A DNA stretch of 64,000 nt. Origin: CAIPAT01 sp041665605. Lineage in GTDB: Bacteria > Verrucomicrobiota > Lentisphaeria > Victivallales > Victivallaceae. Shown piece after piece: positions 1 to 8,137 of this stretch; the stretch's first letter is position 1; the number at the start of each line of letters is the position of its first letter. The position numbers and the translations under genes are program-made. The notes under the pieces were generated by a model that worked only from the letters and a program-made list of their open reading frames with translations, made no database searches and had not been told where the DNA came from. The stretch covers positions 1 through 64,000 of the forward strand of contig JBAYIO010000007.1 of NCBI GenBank assembly GCA_041665605.1, in the 5' to 3' direction.

Positions 1-56
1 CCGGCATGATCAAAGCCTGGAAAGAAAGAGCGGAATTTTTTGAGATGGCGGGATGA
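1..56 (+). CDS. Possible C-terminal end of a gene cut by the window edge
   Basis: Reading frame 3 is open from the window edge to a TGA at 54-56 and would encode a short, charged, amphipathic tail ending in FFEMAG. That is compatible with the last residues of a protein whose body lies outside the window. It is too short to assign to a family, and chance openness over 18 codons is quite possible. The mosaic repeat block starts directly after it, as such blocks do after real genes elsewhere in this window. Confidence 0.2.
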   Translation, partial: GMIKAWKERAEFFEMAG

Positions 57-61
57 TTAGC

Positions 62-830
62 AGCCAGAAGTCAGGAGTCAGGAGTCAGGAGTCAGAATGA
101 TTAACAGCCGGGAGGATAACAGCCGGAAACCAGGAGCCGGAGGGATAACAGCCAGAATGGGAACAGCCAGAATGGGAACAGCCAGAATGGGAACAGCCAG
201 AATGGGAACAGCCAGAATGGGAACAGCCAGAATGGGAACAGATGGTAAGGATAACAGCCGGAAATCGGGGCTTATGGGGCCTTGGGAGGCGGCTGTCCAA
301 AATGGTTTTGTTGTAGTGCCGTCCGTCTCGGACGGCAGCATCCCAGAACTCCCAGTCTTCTCAGAACTCCCGGACCGGGCTGTCCAAAATGCGAAGAGAG
401 TGGAAAGCGAGGAAAGCGAGGAAAGCGAGAAAAGTTGTGAAAGGAGAATGCATGAAGCTGTCCAAAATGAGGCGGAGTGCTGTCCAAAATGGTTTTGTTG
501 TAGTCTCGGACGGCAATCTCCCAGAACTCCCAGTCTTCCCAGAACTCCCAGACCGGGCTGTCCAAAATGCGAAGAGAGTGGAAAGCAAGAGAAGCGAGAA
601 AAGCGAGAAAAGTTGTGAAAGGAGAATGCATGAAGCTGTCCAAAATGAGGCGGAGGGATGTCCAAGTTGTCCAAAATGCTTTTGTTATAGCGCCGTCCGT
701 CTCGGACGGCAATATCCCAGAACTCCCAGAACTCCCAGTCTTCTCAGAACTCCCAGACCGGGCTGTCCAAAATGAGGTGGAGCGGTGTCCAAAATGAGGT
801 GGATGGGTGTCCAGAATGTGCGGGATCGGC
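62..830. repeat. Mosaic repeat block A between genes
   Basis: A dense non-coding array of several repeat types. 62-96 has tandem 7-mers (GTCAGGA). 151-240 has six copies of the 15-mer GCCAGAATGGGAACA. About 292-479, 480-658 and 659-820 are three diverged copies of a roughly 180-bp composite unit. Each unit carries GTCCAAAATG nodes, a palindrome CCGTCCG-TCT-CGGACGG or a shortened form of it, an AGAACTCCCAGTCTTC tract, and (first two units) a purine-rich AGCGAGAAAAG tract. Long open frames cross it on both strands, but they translate to repeated low-complexity peptides without family resemblance, so they are not treated as genes. The same modules recur at 1750-1790, 14944-14976, 50716-50728 and 56384-57160. 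Confidence 0.85.
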
Positions 831-886
831 TTTGATCAGGTGGAGCTATTGCACAAAAACTCATGCTTCGCAAAAAGGGTTAGCGG

Positions 887-1624
887 TTATTTTAAAAACA
901 TTGAGAGGATCAGGGGGATTAGCATTTCGGAGATTTCTTCGGCGGCGCCGATGGTGTCGCCGGTGGCTCCGCCGATTTTGCTGTTGGCGTAGGCGCGCCA
1001 GCAGCAGATGAACAGCAGAATCCCGGCGGCGGCGTACAGGCCGTTTATGCCGAACAGCCACCAGGCGGCGGCAGCCATGACGGCAAGGCTCCACAGACAG
1101 GTCAATAAGGATTGACGTTTGAACATCACCAGGCCCAGGCCGGTTTCACGGGCATAGCGCGAAAAATAGATGTAGATGACAATGGAGCAGCGTCCGGAAA
1201 GCGCCGCCAGCAGCACGGCTGACGGGAGCATGGCCGGGGGCAGCGAAACCAGCGCGGCGGTTTTCAGTCCGAGCACCGCCAGCATGGCGAAGACGCCCAT
1301 CGCGCCGATCCGGCTGTCATGCATGATTTCCAGCATTTTTTCTTTAGAACGGCTGCTCATGAAACCATCGGCGGAGTCGGCCAGCCCGTCGAGGTGAAAG
1401 CCTTTGGAGAAGGCCACCAGCAGCACCACCAGCGCCACCGCCGCGACCAGATGCGAAGCGCAATGGTTCAAGCCCAGCGCCACCGCATAGGCGATGCCGC
1501 CGGCAATCAGGCCGACAACCGGAAAGAACGGCTTAGAGCGTTCCAAATCCGCTTCCGCGGCATTGAAGCCCGGCACCGGCAGAATGGTCAGCATAGTGAT
1601 AGCAGCAAAAAGTCTTCTTAGCAT
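887..1624 (-). CDS. cobS: Adenosylcobinamide-GDP ribazoletransferase (cobalamin synthase)
   Basis: Integral membrane enzyme that joins adenosylcobinamide-GDP to alpha-ribazole (phosphate), the last joining step of cobamide nucleotide-loop assembly. At 245 aa it has the usual family length. The family signatures are visible: FHLDGLADSADGF at about 76-88 with its acidic metal-binding residues, SRIGAMG at about 104-110, and GGATGDTIGAAEE near 219-231. Several hydrophobic helices fill the rest. It is the last gene of the minus-strand cob operon and lies 162 bp below cobT, a larger gap than elsewhere in the operon. That gap contains repeat-family sequence. Cobalamin control is expected through the upstream riboswitch. 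Identification is secure. Confidence 0.95.
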   Translation of the reverse strand: MLRRLFAAITMLTILPVPGFNAAEADLERSKPFFPVVGLIAGGIAYAVALGLNHCASHLVAAVALVVLLVAFSKGFHLDGLADSADGFMSSRSKEKMLEIMHDSRIGAMGVFAMLAVLGLKTAALVSLPPAMLPSAVLLAALSGRCSIVIYIYFSRYARETGLGLVMFKRQSLLTCLWSLAVMAAAAWWLFGINGLYAAAGILLFICCWRAYANSKIGGATGDTIGAAEEISEMLIPLILSMFLK

Positions 1625-1786
1625 ATTTACCTCATTAAATAGAACTTAACAATCAAATGGATCGCCCTTCGGCCGACCAACGTTTCGCCGTTGGAACGCG
1701 CCCGGCGAGCCGCCGGTGGCGAGTAGTTGAAATCTGCTTTATCTCCCGCCCTCAACTTTCAACTTTTCTCGCTTTCAACTTTCAAC
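1625..1786. repeat. cobT-cobS spacer with repeat-family tract and hairpins
   Basis: The only long spacer in an otherwise tight operon. At 1750-1790 it has a minus-strand tract of GTTGAAAG and GCGAGAAAAG units, matching the purine-rich module of block B (about 56690-56730) in inverse orientation. 1678-1695 forms a hairpin (CCAACG...CGTTGG). I see no open frame that looks coding and no T-run after the hairpin, so read-through into cobS is plausible. Confidence 0.55.
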
Positions 1787-2854
1787 TTACAGTCCCTTAT
1801 CCGTCACTCCGGCGCTGGAGAAAGTCGCCATCTCAGTCATCACGGCAACGGCGGCATCCACAATGTTCATCGCCAGCGCGGCGCCGGTGCCTTCGCCCAG
1901 CCGCAGACTGAGATCAAGCAGCGGTTTTTTGTTCAGCAGCTTGAGCATCGGCTGATGGCCGCGTTCCATGCTGCCGTGAGCGGCAATCATGTAATCGGCG
2001 GAAGCCGGGCAGAGCGAATGGGCGATCAGCGCTCCGGCGGTGGAGATGAAACCGTCCACGACGACCGGTTTTTTCAATGCCGCCGCGCCGAGGATCAGCC
2101 CGGCGATGCCGCCGATCTCATAACCGCCGATTTTATGCAGCACATCAATGCCGTCGGCGGGATCGGGCTGATTAAGTTCAATGCCGCGTCTTATCGCATC
2201 GACTTTGAGCGGCAGTTTAGCGCTGGGCAGCCCGGCGCCGCGGTCAACCACCGACGCGATGTCTTTGGTGCCGGTGAGCACCGCGATAATGGCGGAACTG
2301 GGCGTGGTATTGCCGATCCCCATTTCGCCGGTGCCGAAAATATCGGTTGACGGCGAGAGCATTTTTGCAACCTCGATCCCCGCCTCCAGCGAGGCGATCG
2401 CCTGTTCCCGGGTCATGGCCGGACCCCTGGCAAAATTATTGGCGCCGTACGCAATTTTTTTGGAAATGATCTTACCGGCGTCAACCAGGTCCTGCAAACA
2501 GCCGTCCACGCCCATATCCACGACGGTTACGCCGGCCCCGGCATTGGCGGCCAGCACATTGATTCCCGCGCCGCGCCGGATAAAATTGTAAATCATCTGC
2601 AGAGTGACTTCCTTCGGCTGATCCGAAACCCCCTCGGCAATAATCGCGTGATCGCCGGCCATCAGCACAATATTTTTCTGCCTGACCTGCGGATGAAGCG
2701 ATCTGGTCATGCCGGCCAGGTCAACGGCCAGGTCCAGCAGTCTGCCCAGCGCCCAGCGCGGCATGGTAAGGTCCAGAATACGTTCTTCCGCCAGCTTGCG
2801 GTATTCCTGACTCTGCGGTTCGATCGCATCAATAGTTTGTTGCAGTAAGCTCAT
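1787..2854 (-). CDS. cobT: Nicotinate-nucleotide--dimethylbenzimidazole phosphoribosyltransferase
   Basis: Makes alpha-ribazole phosphate from a lower-ligand base and nicotinate mononucleotide, supplying the lower ligand for cobamide assembly in the cytoplasm. 355 aa, normal for CobT. Recognisable motifs are MPRWALGRLLDLA (about 31-43), MAGDHA (65-70), the glycine-rich GEMGIGNTTPSSA (about 176-188), HGSMERGH in the C-terminal third, and RLGEGTGAALAM near 320, which carries the glutamate expected to be the catalytic base. It starts 22 bp after cobU and is followed by cobS. Which base it prefers cannot be told from the sequence. Confidence 0.96.
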   Translation of the reverse strand: MSLLQQTIDAIEPQSQEYRKLAEERILDLTMPRWALGRLLDLAVDLAGMTRSLHPQVRQKNIVLMAGDHAIIAEGVSDQPKEVTLQMIYNFIRRGAGINVLAANAGAGVTVVDMGVDGCLQDLVDAGKIISKKIAYGANNFARGPAMTREQAIASLEAGIEVAKMLSPSTDIFGTGEMGIGNTTPSSAIIAVLTGTKDIASVVDRGAGLPSAKLPLKVDAIRRGIELNQPDPADGIDVLHKIGGYEIGGIAGLILGAAALKKPVVVDGFISTAGALIAHSLCPASADYMIAAHGSMERGHQPMLKLLNKKPLLDLSLRLGEGTGAALAMNIVDAAVAVMTEMATFSSAGVTDKGL

Positions 2855-2876
2855 TGAAGTAAACTCCTTATCTTAA

Positions 2877-3425
2877 TTATTTTTGTTCTTCTTTCAATAC
2901 CAGCGGAAGTCCGCAGACCACCAGCACTACCTTTGCGGCAAACCGGGCGATTTCCTGCGAGCAGCGTCCGGACAGGTCGCGGAACAGGCGGGCCTGCGCA
3001 TTATCCGGAACAATCCCCAGCCCGACTTCATTTATCACAAAGATGATATTCCCGGCATGCGCCATGCAGGCAAGTTTCAAATCCGCGCATATTTCCAGCA
3101 TCCGGTCTTCCGAGACCTCACCCCCTGCCCGTCCGGCATGATACATCAGGTTGCTGATCCATAACGTCAGGCAGTCAACCAGAATAGTGTCATATTGAAC
3201 CGACTGCCGGATTACCCCGGCCAGATCGCGTTCCTCTTCGATGGTGGTCCAGCCGTCATTCCCGCGCTGCTGCTGATGGCGTTCCACGCGCCGGGCCATC
3301 TCCTCGTCCATTACCGGACAGGTGGCGATATATGCCCTGGAGCCGTTAAACGACTTTGCCAGCGTTTCGGAGTAGGCGCTTTTGCCGCTTCTGGCGCCGC
3401 CGGTGACTAAAATTACATTTGCCAT
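2877..3425 (-). CDS. cobU: Adenosylcobinamide kinase / adenosylcobinamide-phosphate guanylyltransferase
   Basis: Bifunctional enzyme that phosphorylates adenosylcobinamide and transfers GMP to give adenosylcobinamide-GDP, the CobS substrate. 182 aa, the standard CobU/CobP length. The P-loop GGARSGKS is at residues 9-16. The family-typical RRVERHQQQRG segment, with the His expected to carry the GMP intermediate, follows at about 45-55, then a Walker-B-like ILVDCLTLW near residue 80. It is 2 bp from the end of cobC and 22 bp before cobT, so it is cotranscribed. Identification is secure. Confidence 0.95.
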   Translation of the reverse strand: MANVILVTGGARSGKSAYSETLAKSFNGSRAYIATCPVMDEEMARRVERHQQQRGNDGWTTIEEERDLAGVIRQSVQYDTILVDCLTLWISNLMYHAGRAGGEVSEDRMLEICADLKLACMAHAGNIIFVINEVGLGIVPDNAQARLFRDLSGRCSQEIARFAAKVVLVVCGLPLVLKEEQK

Positions 3426-3427
3426 AA

Positions 3428-4051
3428 TTAAAATCCGTATTCAACTGGTTTAAAGTTCAACGAGTTCAAAACACCAATGCCGTTTTCAAACAGGCTCAAG
3501 GTGGAAACCGACCCCCGGTCCACTTTCAGCGACAAGGATTTATGCGGCCCGATATCCAGAACATCGCTGATTAAATTCGAGAGAATACCGCCATGCGAAA
3601 CGATGGCGATGTTATTGTCTGCCGAATCAAGCAGTTGCTGTTTGACCCGGCGGACCCGGTCGTAGAATTCGCCGACGTTTTCCCCGCCGGGGAAAGTGAA
3701 TTTGCCGTCGCGGCTGTTCCACGGCTCAATCAGTTCCGGATTCCGTTCGCAGATCTGAGCGAATGTCAACTTCTCCCATGCACCGAAATCAATTTCCCGC
3801 AGCAGCTCATCATAGATGACCGGAACCGGAGGCAATGAGCGCAGCGCCGCTTCGACCGTCTGCCTGGCCCGCAGCAAGGGACTGGAATAGACGCAGTCAA
3901 TATCCATTTGCTTCAGGAACCGGCCCAGCGCTTCCGCCTCCCTTATGCCTTCACGGCTGAGCGGCAGATCGGTAGAGCCGATGTAACAGCCGTCATACTG
4001 TTTATCCAGCGAGCCGTGCCTGATCAGAATTATTTTTTTTACTTTGTTCAT
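3428..4051 (-). CDS. cobC: Histidine phosphatase, probable alpha-ribazole phosphatase
   Basis: Histidine phosphatase superfamily protein of 207 aa. The catalytic RHG is at 11-13 (IRHGSLD) and the second catalytic His in IVSHGGIL at about 153-160. The conserved arginines and the YSSPLLRARQT segment at about 55-66 are also present. The superfamily is broad. The specific call, dephosphorylation of alpha-ribazole-5'-phosphate or of cobalamin-5'-phosphate, rests on position: cbiB ends at 4052, immediately upstream, and cobU follows after 2 bp. A generic phosphoglycerate-mutase-like phosphatase would be the alternative. Confidence 0.88.
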   Translation of the reverse strand: MNKVKKIILIRHGSLDKQYDGCYIGSTDLPLSREGIREAEALGRFLKQMDIDCVYSSPLLRARQTVEAALRSLPPVPVIYDELLREIDFGAWEKLTFAQICERNPELIEPWNSRDGKFTFPGGENVGEFYDRVRRVKQQLLDSADNNIAIVSHGGILSNLISDVLDIGPHKSLSLKVDRGSVSTLSLFENGIGVLNSLNFKPVEYGF

Positions 4052-5035
4052 TCACATTGCCTTTATAATCATTGCGCCGGCCGCGCACAGCGCGGCAAAG
4101 GTCAGCGTCACCAGGATCACCAGCCGCTGCGTCCGCGCAATATGTTTAACCGTCAGCGGTTCAAACTCGATCCCCCATTCCGGATAATCCTCCCATTGTC
4201 CATGATAAAATGTCCGGCCGCCGAGTTTGACCCCCAGCGCGCCGGCGAACGCCGACATGCCCCAGTTGGAATTCGGGCTGGGATGCTTGCCGTGATCGCG
4301 CCACGCGCACCTGACCGCATTGAACGGCCGGAATCCGCCAATCAGCGATGCCAGAAATATCGCAACTAAAGTTAATCTGGCGGGAATGAAATTCAACACG
4401 TCATCCAGCCTGGCGGCAAATGTTCCGAAATGGCGGTAGCGCTCGTTGCGGTAGCCGTAGGTGGCGTCAAGCGTGTTTGAGGCGCGATAAAAACAAGCCG
4501 CGGCAGCGGCCCCCGGGATTCCCCACAACAGCCAGCCGGCGGCGGCAAAAAACAGCGCCGAAGTAACGCCGTCAATGACATTCTCGCCCAGGCTTTCAAC
4601 ACAGGAACGGACCACGCCGCGCTCGTCCAGCACACTGGTGTCGCGGCTGACGATCATGGCGACTTTCTTCCGCGCAAGTTCCAGATTCCCTTCCAGCAGC
4701 GGCCGCTTCACGGCTTCGGCATGCATCACCAGGCTGCGCGGCGCAATCGTGATATAGACAAGGAACGCCGCAACCGCAATCCCCGCGATGACACCCAATT
4801 TCAAAGCCGCCGCAACCAGCGCCAGCGCGATCAATGCCGTCGTGCCGGTGATGACGCAGGCACACAGCATGCCCGCGATAAAAGTGCCGCCCATAATGTG
4901 TCTGGCGTAATTTTCCAGCGCCAGCGCCGACCGGCCGGTTACAGCCACCGGGTGATACGGCACCCGCGGGTCGCCCAGCAGCAGATCAAACAGCAGCGCA
5001 CCGGCCAGAATATACAGAAGTTCCATTTCAGTCAA
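4052..5035 (-). CDS. cbiB: Adenosylcobinamide-phosphate synthase, membrane protein
   Basis: CbiB/CobD-family membrane enzyme that attaches the aminopropanol (phosphate) arm to adenosylcobyric acid. 327 aa with several hydrophobic helices. The family signature GDPRVPYHPVAVTGR sits at about 21-35, and the conserved HPSPNSNWGMSAFAGALG region lies at about 250-267. Its start overlaps the end of the cobD-cobQ fusion gene by 8 bp, so translation is probably coupled. Both substrates, cobyric acid and an aminopropanol phosphate, come from that upstream fusion protein, so the pathway order matches the gene order. Confidence 0.95.
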   Translation of the reverse strand: MTEMELLYILAGALLFDLLLGDPRVPYHPVAVTGRSALALENYARHIMGGTFIAGMLCACVITGTTALIALALVAAALKLGVIAGIAVAAFLVYITIAPRSLVMHAEAVKRPLLEGNLELARKKVAMIVSRDTSVLDERGVVRSCVESLGENVIDGVTSALFFAAAGWLLWGIPGAAAAACFYRASNTLDATYGYRNERYRHFGTFAARLDDVLNFIPARLTLVAIFLASLIGGFRPFNAVRCAWRDHGKHPSPNSNWGMSAFAGALGVKLGGRTFYHGQWEDYPEWGIEFEPLTVKHIARTQRLVILVTLTFAALCAAGAMIIKAM

Positions 5036-7601
5036 GTCCCATGATTTTATAGATTTCCTTAAGCTGCACGCTGCCGCGGACCGTATCCGCCAGCCGGTTC
5101 AGCGCGTTTTCCGTACTGTATTCAGCATGGACTTTATGCAGCGGCGGCAGTCCGCGGTCGCTTCTGATCATATCAATGAATTCACGCCGGAACAGGTCAT
5201 CGTCAAACACGCCGTGCAGATAGGTGAGCCAGATTCTGCCGGAGGCAAAGCCGACCGGTTCGCCGGAGGAAGCGCGCATGCTGATGAGTTGTTCAGCGCT
5301 GCATTCAGTGATCCCGTGATGAATCTCGTACCCGCTGACCTGACGGTTGTTCGCGGTCAGCACCGCCCTGGTCAGCTTCAGGATTTTTTCCTTTTCAAGG
5401 ACGGTGCGCAGCGGCAGCAGGCCCAGACCGGCAGTGGTTCTACTGGAGGATTCCAACCCGTGCGGGTCTTCCACTATCTCCCCGGCAAGCTGGAGGCCGC
5501 CGCAGATTCCGGCCAGCCAGGCGCCGCCTTTAACTTTCTCCCTGATCGCCGCGTCAAGTCCGCCGCGGCGCAGGACTTCCATATCGCCGATCACATTCTT
5601 GCTGCCGGGCAGAATTATCAGGTCAGGGCTGCCGAGGTCGCTTAATTTCCGCACTTTCCGGATATTGACATCCGGTTCAATCTCGAACGGCGTGAAATCG
5701 GTAAAGTTGGCAATATGGTCCAGCGCGATAAGCGCCACATCGAGCGTCTGCGCGAATTTCTCACATGGGCGGGTAAAAGCAAACGATACAGAATCCTCCT
5801 CCGGCAAACCCAGGTCTTTCAGATAGGGGACAACCCCGAGAACAGGTTTGCCGGTAAAATTATAGACGTAATCATGCGCCGCAGTCAGCAGCGATGCATC
5901 CCCCCGGAATTTATTCACGATAAATCCTTTCAGCAGAGCGCGTTCCCACGGTTCAAAAGTCTCCACCGTGCCGATGAAGGAGGCATAGACCCCGCCCCGG
6001 TCAATGTCGCCGGCCAGCAGCACCGGGCTTTCCGCATAACGCGCCATGTTCATGTTGACAATGTCCGCATGTTTCAGATTCATTTCACCCGGACTGCCGG
6101 CGCCTTCCAGCACAATCACCTCGTGATCTTTTTCCAGCGAATCATAAGTTGATTTCACGGTATCGAACAGCATTGTTTTAGCGGTGTAATATTTGCGCGC
6201 CTCCATATTGGCGACAGGCTTGCCGAGCACGATCACCTGGCTACCGGTGTCGCTCGAAGGTTTGAGCAGCACCGGATTCATCCGCACATCCGGCGACAGG
6301 CGGCAGGCTTCGGCCTGCACCGCCTGGGCGCGGCCCATTTCACAGCCGTCCAGCGTGACATAGGAGTTCAACGCCATATTCTGCGCCTTAAACGGCGCGA
6401 CATCGTAGCCGTCCTGCAGCAGTATCCGGCAGAACGCGGCAGTCAGAATACTTTTTCCGGCATTGGAACAGGTTCCCTGCAGCATCAGCGAGGGTTTGCG
6501 GCGCACCTTCTTCAGATAAAAGCCGGCGGGTTTTACGGTGGCGTCAAGCACATTGCGAACCGCGTCCGCAAGCAGATCGTTTTCCACTTCCGACCGCAGC
6601 CCGATCCGGAAATAGTTTTCATCCAGGCCGCGAAAATTACCGCAGTCTCTGACCGCGATGTGATATTCTTTCAACAGGCGTTCATAAAAATCCCTGCCGC
6701 CGGACGAACGGCGCACCAGCAGATAATTGGCGATTCCCGGATATACCTTCAGCCCGGCGACCGCCGCGATCTGAGCTGCGAGCCGCTCCCGCAGATGATT
6801 GATGTTCTCAATCGTGCGGCGCGAATATTCCGCGGTGTCCCGCAGCAGCCCGATCCCGGTCTCCTGAGCGATGGCATTGACCGACCAGTCCGGAATGTAT
6901 TCCCGGATTCTACCGGCCAGTACAGGCGATGCGAAACAAAAACCGATGCGCAGTCCGGGAATGGCGAAAAATTTGGTCAGCGAACGCAGCACAATCACGT
7001 TCTCCGGCACATCAGGCAGCAGCGTGAAATCAGCAACGCCGAAATCGGCGAATGCTTCGTCAATGACAAAAACCGTACCCGGATGTTTTGCGGCAAGTTC
7101 CCGGATAGCCTCCGGGCTCATCGCCGTACCCGCCGGATTGCCCGGATGTCCGATGAAAACCAGCATTTCCGGCCGCAATGCGGCAGACAGCTTTTCAGGA
7201 TCAGCGACAAAATTATCCGCCTCCGCCAGCGGGAAATATTCAATCGACATTCCGGCGAGACGGCAACTGTTTTCGTAATCCATATAGGAAGGCACCGTAA
7301 TCAGCGCCTTTTTGATTTTCAAAGCCGGGGGAATGGCGAAAATCAACTGATTGGAACCGTTGCCGGCCACAATCCGTTCAGCGGCGACGGCAAATACCTC
7401 CGCGGCAGCTTCGACCAGTCTGCCGGAAACCGGGTCGGGATAGCGAATCAGACTGCCCGCCGCCCGGCTGATCGCCCCGCGCAAAAATTCCGGCGGTCCC
7501 AGCGGATTGATGCTGGAGCTGAAGTCCAGAATATCCTCAGGGGCGCACCCCGCCGTTTCAGCATACTTTAAAATGTTTCCCCCGTGTCCAGGCTGCATCA
7601 T
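5028..7601 (-). CDS. cobD-cobQ: Fusion: threonine-phosphate decarboxylase (CobD) + cobyric acid synthase (CobQ/CbiP)
   Basis: 857 aa with two complete enzymes. Residues 1 to about 365 are a PLP aminotransferase-fold CobD-like domain (FSSSINPLGPP near the N-terminus; PLP lysine in SLTKFFAIPGLRIGF near 210), expected to decarboxylate threonine phosphate to aminopropanol phosphate. From about 370 the protein is CobQ: the ATP-binding LMLQGTCSNAGKS, then KAQNMALNSYVT, and a C-terminal class-I-like glutamine amidotransferase with the cysteine in GICGGLQLAGE. It amidates cobyrinate a,c-diamide side chains. ATG at 7601 is preferred because GAGAGGAG lies upstream; the TTG at 7604 is an alternative. 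The start shares one base with the stop of a short leader reading frame. First enzyme gene below the cobalamin riboswitch. Confidence 0.94.
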   Translation of the reverse strand: MMQPGHGGNILKYAETAGCAPEDILDFSSSINPLGPPEFLRGAISRAAGSLIRYPDPVSGRLVEAAAEVFAVAAERIVAGNGSNQLIFAIPPALKIKKALITVPSYMDYENSCRLAGMSIEYFPLAEADNFVADPEKLSAALRPEMLVFIGHPGNPAGTAMSPEAIRELAAKHPGTVFVIDEAFADFGVADFTLLPDVPENVIVLRSLTKFFAIPGLRIGFCFASPVLAGRIREYIPDWSVNAIAQETGIGLLRDTAEYSRRTIENINHLRERLAAQIAAVAGLKVYPGIANYLLVRRSSGGRDFYERLLKEYHIAVRDCGNFRGLDENYFRIGLRSEVENDLLADAVRNVLDATVKPAGFYLKKVRRKPSLMLQGTCSNAGKSILTAAFCRILLQDGYDVAPFKAQNMALNSYVTLDGCEMGRAQAVQAEACRLSPDVRMNPVLLKPSSDTGSQVIVLGKPVANMEARKYYTAKTMLFDTVKSTYDSLEKDHEVIVLEGAGSPGEMNLKHADIVNMNMARYAESPVLLAGDIDRGGVYASFIGTVETFEPWERALLKGFIVNKFRGDASLLTAAHDYVYNFTGKPVLGVVPYLKDLGLPEEDSVSFAFTRPCEKFAQTLDVALIALDHIANFTDFTPFEIEPDVNIRKVRKLSDLGSPDLIILPGSKNVIGDMEVLRRGGLDAAIREKVKGGAWLAGICGGLQLAGEIVEDPHGLESSSRTTAGLGLLPLRTVLEKEKILKLTRAVLTANNRQVSGYEIHHGITECSAEQLISMRASSGEPVGFASGRIWLTYLHGVFDDDLFRREFIDMIRSDRGLPPLHKVHAEYSTENALNRLADTVRGSVQLKEIYKIMGLD

Positions 7602-7780
7602 CAAACTCCTCTCAATAATGTGGCAAAATCAGGATGTGCAACAGTCAGAGATGCTGAACAGCAGGATTTAATTTTATTCCGGCATAGTATTCGGCTGGAT
7701 ACATTCAACGCCGCCGGTTCATTGCCGGCAGCAAAAAATAACAGCTCCGGACTGTGTCCGGACAATAATTCCATATTCAT
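7601..7780 (-). CDS. Possible 59-codon leader ORF in the cob operon
   Basis: An ATG at 7780 follows AAAGGG at good distance and reads 59 codons to a TGA whose last base is the A of the cobD-cobQ start codon (TGATG overlap). That layout suggests translational coupling. The peptide (starting MNMELLSGHSPELL, ending FATLLRGV) matches no family I know. The same DNA contains the perfect inverted repeat TCCGGAC-TGT-GTCCGGA (7746-7762), followed on the minus strand by six Ts at 7738-7733. It may therefore be untranslated riboswitch leader, with the ORF accidental. Confidence 0.3.
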   Translation of the reverse strand: MNMELLSGHSPELLFFAAGNEPAALNVSSRILCRNKIKSCCSASLTVAHPDFATLLRGV

Positions 7781-7824
7781 TTTATTCCCTTTGTTTAGTG
7801 AGTAACGCACTACTCCAAAGATTC

Positions 7825-7948
7825 CCCGTCAATCACGTCAAATAGACGGGAAAGTTTCCTGCAAGTTCCTGACTTCAGACGTCTTAAACGTCATACACAG
7901 TTGCGGACCAGTCCATGATTTGCACATGGTTCCTTAAAAACAGAAAAC
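7825..7948 (-). promoter_or_regulatory. Cobalamin riboswitch upstream of the cob operon
   Basis: Reading the minus strand, the leader contains the conserved elements of a cobalamin aptamer in order: GGAACCATGTGCAAATC (about 7936-7917), then GGTCCGCAACTGTG (about 7908-7895), then a B12-box-like AAGTCAGGAACTTGC (about 7875-7861). The box is one base shorter than the common consensus. Just downstream, CCCGTC...GACGGG (7850-7825) can form a hairpin that could act as part of the expression platform. A second hairpin with a trailing T-run (7762-7733) is a terminator candidate. High adenosylcobalamin is therefore expected to lower expression of cobD-cobQ through cobS. Assigned by eye, not by a covariance model. 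Confidence 0.88.
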
Positions 7949-8137
7949 ATATAGATTATACTCTGAAAACAATTATTTTCAAGTGGCGATTCAGTAGTAA
8001 ACGTCCAAAGTAATTCGCCATGGAATTTCATCATTGACGGTAAAATTCCGGCGGAGGGATAGAAAAAAAATAGAACATGGTATATATTTTATATTTAAGT
8101 TTTTATGGCTGATTTTTAAAATATATGGAGTTTTGTC

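Noticed and set aside
97..775. Several 130-200-codon open frames in repeat block A
   Set aside because: They encode repeated peptides such as ARMGT caused by 15-bp units; frames exist on both strands and lack ribosome sites and conserved domains.
62..830. CRISPR array
   Set aside because: Units are mosaic and touch one another without unique spacers of constant length, and no cas gene lies nearby.
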